NCBI GenBank assembly: GCA_025936595.1
Contig: JAICTB010000076.1
Coordinates: forward strand, 1-9,383
Source: Thermoleophilia bacterium
Lineage (GTDB): Bacteria > Actinomycetota > Thermoleophilia > Gaiellales > Gaiellaceae
Length of the DNA: 9,383 nucleotides
Direction of reading: 5' to 3'
The position numbers were made by a program, and so were the translations under genes. Shown here piece by piece: positions 1 through 4,646 of the stretch (positions within the stretch are counted from its first letter, which is position 1; the number at the start of each line of letters is the position of its first letter). Below the pieces are notes generated by a model, which worked only from the letters and a program-made list of their open reading frames with translations, was not told where the DNA came from and did no database searches.

Positions 1-29
1 CCGGCCGGAGGAACGTCCGGTCTCGTGCC

Positions 30-35
30 TAACGT
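30..35 (+). promoter_or_regulatory. -10-like hexamer of ruvC, leaderless arrangement
   Basis: TAACGT fits the TAnnnT -10 pattern and lies exactly 6 nt before the GTG start of ruvC at 42. Transcription would then begin at or next to the start codon, giving a leaderless mRNA. A GGAGGA at 7-12 is 29 nt upstream of the start, too far to act as a ribosome-binding site. No clear -35 is visible. The same spacing recurs before rel and the 158-aa minus-strand gene, which supports the call. Confidence 0.5.
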
Positions 36-41
36 GTCCTC

Positions 42-530
42 GTGAAGGTTCTCGGCATCGATCCAGGGACGGCAGCATGCGGGTACGGAATCGTCCACGA
101 AAGCGGCGGGCGCCTCAGGGCCACGTGCCACGGGTGGTGGCGAACGTCTCCCAGAGACCCGTTGGCGGCTCGGCTGCTCACGATCTACACGGGCGTCCAG
201 GCGCTGATCGCGGAGCACGTTCCGGATGCCGTCGCGCTGGAGGAATCGTTCGTCGGCGCCGACGCCCGCATCGCACTCTCCGTCGGGCAGGCGCGGGGAG
301 CCGTGCTCGTCGCCGCGTCGTCCGCCGGCGTCGCGTGCGCTGAGTACGCGCCGGCCCGCGTCAAGCAGGCGGTGTGTGGCTACGGGCGCGCCGACAAGCA
401 GCAGGTCGGGAAGATGGTGAAGGCGATCCTCGGTCTCGCGGAGGTGCCCGAGCCGAACCACGCCGCCGATGCGCTCGCGGTTGCGATCTGCCACGCACTG
501 GCGCCGCCGCTGATGAGGCTCTCCGCATGA
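42..530 (+). CDS. ruvC: RuvC, Holliday junction resolvase (crossover junction endodeoxyribonuclease)
   Basis: This is the metal-dependent nuclease of the RuvABC resolvasome. It cuts four-way Holliday junctions with paired symmetric nicks late in homologous recombination and replication-fork repair. The protein has 162 aa, a normal length for the family, and a RNase H-like fold is expected. The acidic catalytic set is visible: Asp7 in GIDPG, Glu67 in ALEESF, and His140 and Asp143 in NHAADALAVA, matching D7/E66/H138/D141 of E. coli RuvC. The GTG start is chosen because the conserved KVLGIDPGT N-terminus begins there and a -10-like TAACGT lies 6 nt before it. The gene is first in the ruvCAB operon, and its stop overlaps the ruvA start as ATGA. 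Nothing indicates that it is broken. Confidence 0.97.
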   Translation: MKVLGIDPGTAACGYGIVHESGGRLRATCHGWWRTSPRDPLAARLLTIYTGVQALIAEHVPDAVALEESFVGADARIALSVGQARGAVLVAASSAGVACAEYAPARVKQAVCGYGRADKQQVGKMVKAILGLAEVPEPNHAADALAVAICHALAPPLMRLSA

Positions 531-1081
531 TCGCGCGGCTGCGCGGCCGTGTTGCCGGCCGCGCCGGGGCCGGGCTCGTCGTCGACGTGAACGGCGTCGG
601 CTACCTGGTCAATGCCACGCCGTCGGTGCACCGTCTCGGCACGGGCGAGATCACGATCGAGATCCACACGGTCGTCCGCGAGGACGCGCTGCAGCTGTTC
701 GGCTTCGCAACCGCGGAGGAGCGCGAGCTGTTCGAGTTGCTGCTCGGCGTCTCGGGCGTCGGCCCGAAGGTGTCGCTCGCGATCGTCTCCGGCTCGACAC
801 CGGCCGAGCTCCGCCGCGCGATCGCGCGCGACGACGTGAAGCGCTTCCAGGCGATCCCCGGAATCGGGTTGAAGACTGCGCAGCGCGTCGTGCTCGAGCT
901 GAAGGAGAAGCTCGCCGCAGTGGAGATCGGCGCGGTGGACGCTGGCGGCGACCTGACTGCGCGGGACGCGCTCGTCGAGCTCGGCTGGTCGCTCGTCGAC
1001 GCCGAGCGCGCGCTCGCGGACGTCGACAGCGAGCTGCCCGTCGAGGAGCAGGTGCGGTACGCGCTCAGGCAGGCGGCGTGA
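527..1081 (+). CDS. ruvA: RuvA, Holliday junction-binding subunit of the RuvAB branch migration complex
   Basis: RuvA tetramers bind the four-way junction, hold it open and square, and recruit the RuvB motor. The protein has 184 aa. Domain I (about 1-62) is an OB fold starting MIARLRGRV, with the REDA segment at 51-54 in the region of the acidic pin. Two helix-hairpin-helix motifs follow: LLGVSGVGPK at 72-81 and FQAIPGIGLKTAQR at 107-120. The C-terminal RuvB-binding domain III is about 145-184. The ATG at 527 overlaps the ruvC stop by 4 nt (ATGA), which suggests translational coupling, and a short GAGG at 515-518 lies 8 nt before it. The frame stays open upstream to 374, but that stretch lies inside ruvC and does not resemble RuvA. 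The gene looks complete. Confidence 0.97.
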   Translation: MIARLRGRVAGRAGAGLVVDVNGVGYLVNATPSVHRLGTGEITIEIHTVVREDALQLFGFATAEERELFELLLGVSGVGPKVSLAIVSGSTPAELRRAIARDDVKRFQAIPGIGLKTAQRVVLELKEKLAAVEIGAVDAGGDLTARDALVELGWSLVDAERALADVDSELPVEEQVRYALRQAA

Positions 1082-2088
1082 GCAGTCAATTTCTCGCGCC
1101 GGCGCTCGCCGATGCGGAGGAGGAGCTCGAGCGCTCGCTGCGCCCGCGCGATCTCGCCGACTTCGTCGGCCAGGAGCGCGTCAAGGAGCAGCTCTCGATC
1201 GCGCTCGAGGCGGCGAAGGCACGGGGCGAGGCGCTCGACCACGTCCTCCTCGCCGGGCCGCCCGGGCTCGGCAAGACGTCGCTCGCGCAGATCGTCCGCA
1301 ACGAGCTCGGCGTCGGCATCCGCCAGGTCGCCGGGCCGGCGCTCGAGCGGAAGGGCGACATCGCGGCGATCCTGACGACGCTCGAGCCGCGCGACGTTCT
1401 CTTCGTCGACGAGATCCACCGCCTGAACCGCGCGGCCGAGGAGATCCTCTACCCGGCGCTCGAGGATTTCCGGCTCGACATCATCGTCGGGCAGGGGCCT
1501 GCTGCACGCACGCTGACGCTCGACCTGCCGCCGTTCACGCTGATCGGCGCGACGACGCGCACCGGGCTGCTGACGACGCCGCTGCGGGACCGCTTCGGGC
1601 TCACGTTCCGGCTCGACCTTTACGCCGCCGAGGAGCTCGCGACGATCGTCCGCCGCTCTGCGCGCATCCTCGGCGTCGTGATCGACGACGACGCGGCAGA
1701 GCTCGTCGCGGCTCGCTCGCGCGGCACCCCGCGGATCGCGAACCGCATCCTGCGCCGCGTCCGCGACGTCGCCGAGGTGCGCCACCAGGGCTCGGTCACG
1801 ACGGCGATCGCGGAGGAGGCGCTCGCCCTGCTCGAGGTCGACGGGGCGGGACTCGAACGATTCGACCGCGACCTTCTGCGCTGCGTCGTCGAGAAGTTCG
1901 GGGGCGGGCCGGTCGGCCTCTCCACGCTGGCCGTGTCTCTCGGCGAGGAGCCCGAGACGATCGAGGACGTGTACGAGCCGTTTCTGCTCCAGCTCGGGTT
2001 TCTGATGCGAACGCCGCGCGGGCGCACGGTCACCGATCTCGGCCGCGCCCATCTCGGAGCGCTCCCGGCTCACTCGACGCTGTTTTAA
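1078..2088 (+). CDS. ruvB: RuvB, AAA+ ATPase motor of Holliday junction branch migration
   Basis: RuvB hexamers pull DNA through the RuvA-bound junction using ATP. The protein has 336 aa, typical for the family. The AAA+ signatures appear in order: Walker A GPPGLGKT at 60-67, Walker B LFVDEIHR at 108-115, sensor 1 GATTRTG at 157-163, the arginine finger Arg170 in LRDRFG, and sensor 2 RGTPRIANR at 215-223. The C-terminal winged helix that touches DNA includes LLQLGFLMRTPRGR (303-316). The GTG start at 1078 overlaps the ruvA stop as GTGA, so translation is probably coupled. The TAA stop forms part of a -10-like TAAGCT that precedes a tiny ORF. No terminator hairpin follows directly. All key residues are present. 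Confidence 0.98.
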   Translation: MSSQFLAPALADAEEELERSLRPRDLADFVGQERVKEQLSIALEAAKARGEALDHVLLAGPPGLGKTSLAQIVRNELGVGIRQVAGPALERKGDIAAILTTLEPRDVLFVDEIHRLNRAAEEILYPALEDFRLDIIVGQGPAARTLTLDLPPFTLIGATTRTGLLTTPLRDRFGLTFRLDLYAAEELATIVRRSARILGVVIDDDAAELVAARSRGTPRIANRILRRVRDVAEVRHQGSVTTAIAEEALALLEVDGAGLERFDRDLLRCVVEKFGGGPVGLSTLAVSLGEEPETIEDVYEPFLLQLGFLMRTPRGRTVTDLGRAHLGALPAHSTLF

Positions 2089-2091
2089 GCT
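2086..2091 (+). promoter_or_regulatory. -10-like hexamer before the 29-codon ORF
   Basis: TAAGCT matches TAnnnT. Its first three bases are the ruvB stop codon, and it ends 9 nt before an ATG at 2101. The arrangement resembles the recJ promoter candidate (also 9 nt). No -35 is evident, and the overlap with a stop codon makes chance occurrence more likely than at ruvC or rel. Confidence 0.25.
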
Positions 2092-2100
2092 TTCCGGGCG

Positions 2101-2190
2101 ATGACCGTCGCGTCGCGCAAGACGGTCCGTCTCGAGCACGGCGGCAAGGAGCTCGTCTTCGGCTGCCAGGGCTCGGAGCAGCTCGACTAG
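2101..2190 (+). CDS. possible 29-aa small protein downstream of ruvB (unrecognised)
   Basis: This short frame runs ATG to TAG and encodes a 29-residue peptide starting MTVASRKTVRLEHGG, with one cysteine in VFGCQGSEQLD. I do not recognise it. The argument for coding is codon use: 28 of 29 codons end in G or C (the exception is one CGT), like the flanking genes. It starts 12 nt after the ruvB stop, with a -10-like TAAGCT 9 nt before the ATG and no Shine-Dalgarno sequence. The reading frame past the TAG stays coding-like for about 13 codons before running antisense into the next gene. It could therefore be a true small protein, the intact head of a gene broken by a nonsense codon, or chance in GC-rich DNA. 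Confidence 0.4.
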   Translation: MTVASRKTVRLEHGGKELVFGCQGSEQLD

Positions 2191-2239
2191 TGCGGCCTCG
2201 ATGTCTCCGTCTCGATCCCGGCGGATGTCAGAAGAAGTC
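2191..2239. other. short convergent intergenic gap
   Basis: These 49 bp separate the plus-strand ruv side from the end of the minus-strand membrane protein gene. I looked for a hairpin followed by a T run on either strand and saw none. GATGTC occurs twice without forming a stem. How transcription ends between these convergent units is not evident from the sequence. Confidence 0.4.
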
Positions 2240-2959
2240 TCACGGTGCTCCTTCGCTCGCGGTGTACACGTGGCGGTTCCTCTCGGAGAGACTCCGGAGC
2301 GGCCCGTAAATCGTCGGTGCGACGAGCAGCGCCATCACGTCGAACCACACGTAGCCCGACGCGACGCCGCTCGGCGGGTTCCCGTCGGGGATCCCGAGCC
2401 CCGGCAGCGCTCGCGCCCAGTGCCAGGTTCCGAGTGCGGTCCCGTACAGCTCGAGCGACGCGACGACGAGGAAGACGCCTGCGTAGATCGCGCGGTTGCG
2501 CCCGCGCCAGAGGAAGAGCAGGAGCAGCGGCACGCCGATCGCTCCCGCCACGTCCCGGCGCGGCAGCAACGTCAGCCCGAGCAAGCCCCACGTCGACGCA
2601 ACCGCGGCTGCGGCGATCACCAGCGCGCGCACGTGTCGCTCGAGGGCGAGCGCGAGTGAGAAGCCGGTGAGGTAGACGAGGCCGTGTGCCGGTGGCACGA
2701 AGAGCGGCAGGTTGTGCAGTCGGTAGGTGTAGACGCCCCAGACGAGCGAGCCCGTGACCTCGCCGAGCGTCGCGAAGGCGACGACGCCGAGCGCCTGCGC
2801 GCGCCGCTGCACCGGCACGCGCGACAACGCGGCCCCGAACACGATCCACGTGACGGCGCCTAGGAGGAGCTGCTCCGGGTAGCTCGCGAAGTGATCGAGC
2901 GCGAGCAGGAGCGCCAGGTAGGCGGAGCCGGCTAGGGCTTGAACTGCAGCTCGTGCCAC
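2240..2959 (-). CDS. multi-pass integral membrane protein with two-fold internal repeat, function unknown
   Basis: This 239-aa protein is strongly hydrophobic, with about seven or eight membrane segments near residues 7-22, 30-46, 56-76, 86-106, 112-132, 138-152, 158-176 and 200-217. Two related motifs stand out: EVTGSLVWGVYTY at 67-79 and ELYGTALGTWHW at 170-181. Each follows a helix and precedes a Leu-Pro and Pro-Pro rich loop (LPLFVPPAHG at 84-93; GNPPSGVASG at 193-202). This points to duplicated halves. I cannot name the family; the aromatic and Glu residues at helix ends could line a ligand site, but that is inference. The GTG at 2959 is the only good start that keeps the first helix. 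It overlaps the upstream gene's stop by 28 nt, so the two genes are probably co-transcribed and translationally coupled. No Shine-Dalgarno sequence is seen. Confidence 0.8.
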   Translation of the reverse strand: MARAAVQALAGSAYLALLLALDHFASYPEQLLLGAVTWIVFGAALSRVPVQRRAQALGVVAFATLGEVTGSLVWGVYTYRLHNLPLFVPPAHGLVYLTGFSLALALERHVRALVIAAAAVASTWGLLGLTLLPRRDVAGAIGVPLLLLFLWRGRNRAIYAGVFLVVASLELYGTALGTWHWARALPGLGIPDGNPPSGVASGYVWFDVMALLVAPTIYGPLRSLSERNRHVYTASEGAP

Positions 2960-3408
2960 GAGGGAACCGGAGCGAGCTCGAGCAGCGGCCGGCCGCCTCC
3001 GCCCGGGTGCTGGTAGGCGAACTCGGCCTCGTTCTCGTCCCACGCGACCTCGAGCGCGCCGCGCTTCACCTGGTGGTCGAGCCACGCGCCGCGAAAGATC
3101 AGCTTGCGCAGCCAGTAGACGAGCGACTCGCCGTCGACGAGCGAAAGACGCTCCCAGTTGCGCACGAGATAGCGGCCGAGCCGCGAGCACGGGTCGTCGA
3201 CGACGCCCTGCGCGGCGAGCGCGACGAGGTCGGCGGTCTCGTCCTCGTCGAGCGACGCTGCCTCGACGACGCCCAGCTTCACCGCCGCCGCGACGACACG
3301 ACCTTCGAAGTCGGCACCCCCGAAGGAGAAGCGGTAGCCCAGGAACTCGACGATGTAGTCGTTCCCCGAGCTGTAGTTGGCATCGGGCGTCGGCTGCGCT
3401 TCAGGCAC
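2932..3408 (-). CDS. conserved-looking 158-aa soluble protein, function unknown
   Basis: The protein has no signal peptide or membrane helix. It is acidic to neutral and rich in Trp, Tyr and Phe, with segments such as NDYIVEFLGYRFSFGG (16-31), LGRYLVRNWERLSL (77-90) and VYWLRKLIFRGAWLDHQV (97-114). The C-terminus has a GGGG stretch (136-139). I recognise no catalytic motif and cannot assign a family. The GTG at 3408 is chosen because a TACGAT -10-like hexamer lies exactly 6 nt upstream (leaderless type) and because a longer frame would run antisense through the divergent 75-aa gene and part of ldt. The codon pattern is typical of the window. It heads a two-gene unit with the membrane protein gene, which it overlaps by 28 nt, suggesting related roles. 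Confidence 0.78.
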   Translation of the reverse strand: MPEAQPTPDANYSSGNDYIVEFLGYRFSFGGADFEGRVVAAAVKLGVVEAASLDEDETADLVALAAQGVVDDPCSRLGRYLVRNWERLSLVDGESLVYWLRKLIFRGAWLDHQVKRGALEVAWDENEAEFAYQHPGGGGRPLLELAPVPSWHELQFKP

Positions 3409-3414
3409 GATCCC

Positions 3415-3420
3415 ATCGTA
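3415..3420 (-). promoter_or_regulatory. -10-like hexamer of the 158-aa protein gene, leaderless arrangement
   Basis: On the minus strand the hexamer TACGAT (TAnnnT) is followed by 6 nt (GGGATC) and then the GTG start at 3408. It fills half of the 12-bp space between two divergent start codons, so any -35 contact would fall inside the coding region of the 75-aa gene. No clear -35 is present there. Confidence 0.45.
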
Positions 3421-3648
3421 ATGGACCTTCTCGCCGACGCCTCCAGCTGGGAACGCCTCGTGATCTGGCTGCCGGCGCTCGTCGTCGGGGTGGGGCTCGT
3501 CGGCGGCGTCCTGATCCTGCTCGGCCGCGCGTTTGCGGACACCGTGCGCGAGTCCGGCCATCCGCGCTGGATCGTCGGCGCGATGGCCGCGCTCGTCGGG
3601 GCGATCCTCGTCCTGACCTGGCTCGGCGTCTCGCTGCCTAGAGAATGA
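3421..3648 (+). CDS. small 75-aa membrane protein with two predicted helices
   Basis: A short N-terminus (MDLLADASSWERL) is followed by a hydrophobic segment at about 14-35. A charged loop with TVRESGHPRW (41-50) comes next, then a second hydrophobic segment at about 51-71, ending SLPRE. This suggests a helical hairpin with both tails on one side. Third-position GC is very high, so I take the frame as real despite its size. I recognise no family. It diverges from the 158-aa gene with only 12 bp between start codons, and its last 11 nt overlap the 3' end of the convergent transpeptidase gene. No Shine-Dalgarno sequence or convincing -10 was found, so its promoter must lie within the neighbouring gene or it is read from elsewhere. 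Confidence 0.72.
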   Translation: MDLLADASSWERLVIWLPALVVGVGLVGGVLILLGRAFADTVRESGHPRWIVGAMAALVGAILVLTWLGVSLPRE

Positions 3649-4582
3649 CGACCGGCGTGCCGACTCGCACGTGCTCGAAGAGCCACTCCGCGTCCGGCAC
3701 GTGCATGCGGATGCAGCCGTGGGACGCGCTGTAGCCGATCGAGGTCGGCGCGTCGGTGCCGTGGATGCCGACACCGGCCGCGTCGAGGCCCATCCACCTG
3801 GTCCCGAGCGGGTTCGAAGGCCCCGGCGGCACCGGCTTCAGGCCCTTCGCCCAACTGTCATAGGTCGGCGGATACCACCATGGGTTGAGCTGCTTGTTCA
3901 CGACGTGCCAGATGCCCGCCGGCGTCGGGTAGATCGCCTGCCCTGTCGCGACCGGGAACGTGCGCACGAGCCTCTTCCCGTCGTAAAGGCGGAGCGTGTT
4001 GACGCCGCGCGTGACGACGATCACAGGCCCGAAGTGCGCGACGGTCCGCGTCGCCCGCGTCGGCTCGGTGATGAGCCGGAGCGGCGCGCGCGTGCCGTCG
4101 CGCAGAAGCTTTCCGAGCGCGGCAGTCATCGCCTGCCGGTCGACCGCGCGGCCGTCCTTCGCCGCCGAGAGCAGCGGGCCTGCTGACGTCGCGCCGACGA
4201 CCTGCGCGTCGACCGGCGCCCGGTCGAACCGCGCCGCGAGCCCGGCGACGAGCTTCTTCGCCTTGGCAGGCGAATACCTCACCGGCAGGGCGATCCGGCT
4301 GCCGGGAGTGGCGGCGAGCGCCGACGAGACGGCCGCGTTCACGTTCACCTGCGCGTCCAGTGCGGCCGGGTCGACCGTCGTCTCGCGGCTTCCGTCGAGG
4401 ATCGTCAGCGGGCGGGAGGACGCGGCGTCGATGCGGGCCCTGGCGGGCTCGGCGCTGAGCAGGCCAACGCGGAGCCCGGCGACGTCGACGCCGGGCGCAA
4501 TCGTGCGCGTCCGCTCGGAGGCGGGCGCGGCGGTGCACGCAAGCCCTGCGGCGGCGACGAGCGCGACGAGCGTCCTCAGCAC
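3638..4582 (-). CDS. secreted L,D-transpeptidase (YkuD family) with PG_binding_4-like N-terminal region
   Basis: L,D-transpeptidases act outside the membrane, making 3-3 peptidoglycan cross-links or attaching proteins to peptidoglycan through a catalytic cysteine. The 314-aa protein starts with a signal peptide (MLRTLVALVAAAGLACTAAP), probably cut near APA/S around residues 19-22. Residues about 29-150 resemble the PG_binding_4 domain often paired with YkuD, beginning APGVDVAGLRVG. The YkuD catalytic domain is about 185-314, with HGT at 274-276 and SHGCIRM at 287-293, giving His288, nucleophile Cys290 and Arg292. The start is GTG at 4582; no Shine-Dalgarno sequence is visible. The gene diverges from recJ across 64 bp that contain a perfect inverted repeat, and its stop overlaps the convergent 75-aa gene by 11 nt. 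It looks complete. Whether it makes 3-3 links or has another role cannot be told from sequence. Confidence 0.93.
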   Translation of the reverse strand: MLRTLVALVAAAGLACTAAPASERTRTIAPGVDVAGLRVGLLSAEPARARIDAASSRPLTILDGSRETTVDPAALDAQVNVNAAVSSALAATPGSRIALPVRYSPAKAKKLVAGLAARFDRAPVDAQVVGATSAGPLLSAAKDGRAVDRQAMTAALGKLLRDGTRAPLRLITEPTRATRTVAHFGPVIVVTRGVNTLRLYDGKRLVRTFPVATGQAIYPTPAGIWHVVNKQLNPWWYPPTYDSWAKGLKPVPPGPSNPLGTRWMGLDAAGVGIHGTDAPTSIGYSASHGCIRMHVPDAEWLFEHVRVGTPVVIL

Positions 4583-4585
4583 AGC

Positions 4586-4612
4586 CCGCTGGATTCAACC
4601 AGTTTCCAGCGG
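4586..4612. repeat. perfect 8-bp inverted repeat between ldt and recJ
   Basis: CCGCTGGA at 4586-4593 is mirrored exactly by TCCAGCGG at 4605-4612, with an AT-richer 11-nt spacer (4594-4604). It begins 3 nt upstream of the ldt GTG. The centre-to-centre distance of the arms is 19 bp, about two helical turns, which suits a dimeric repressor; in RNA it would form a hairpin. A weak ldt promoter candidate, CGGACA-17 nt-TTGAAT on the minus strand, overlaps it (TTGAAT at 4598-4593). Confidence 0.55.
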
Positions 4613-4631
4613 ATCTGTCCGACGCCGCCCG

Positions 4632-4637
4632 TACCGT
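4632..4637 (+). promoter_or_regulatory. -10-like hexamer of recJ
   Basis: TACCGT fits TAnnnT and ends 9 nt before the recJ ATG at 4647, so the mRNA would have almost no leader. Eight nt upstream, 4615-4623 reads CTGTCCGAC. Its TGTC core sits at the spacing of the mycobacterial PafBC/RecA-NDp DNA-damage promoter motif, but the full motif match is only partial. Confidence 0.4.
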
Positions 4638-4646
4638 CGGCAGCCC

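Noticed and set aside
5..20. CCGGA-N6-TCCGG short inverted repeat upstream of ruvC
   Set aside because: Arms of 5 bp made of G/C are common by chance here, and they do not match a LexA-type operator.
374..526. N-terminal extension of ruvA
   Set aside because: It lies entirely within ruvC in another frame; the RuvA family N-terminus begins exactly at 527.
601..2139. A 512-codon open frame on the minus strand across ruvA and ruvB
   Set aside because: It lies opposite unambiguous ruvA and ruvB, is built of Arg/Asp/Glu-rich low-complexity sequence, and is a typical antisense shadow in high-GC DNA.
3409..3416. Alternative ATG at 3416 on the minus strand for the 158-aa gene
   Set aside because: It is in a different reading frame (MGSCLKRS) and does not lead into the protein with good codon use.
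4522..4582. Lipoprotein signal in the L,D-transpeptidase (GLAC before Cys16)
   Set aside because: The -3 position is Gly, not Leu/Val/Ile, and an ordinary signal peptidase site near APA/S is more likely. A lipoprotein form cannot be fully excluded.
3996..4646. N-terminal extension of recJ upstream of the ATG at 4647
   Set aside because: The extension runs antisense through ldt, is Ser/Arg/Ala low complexity and does not resemble RecJ. A promoter-like element sits just before 4647.
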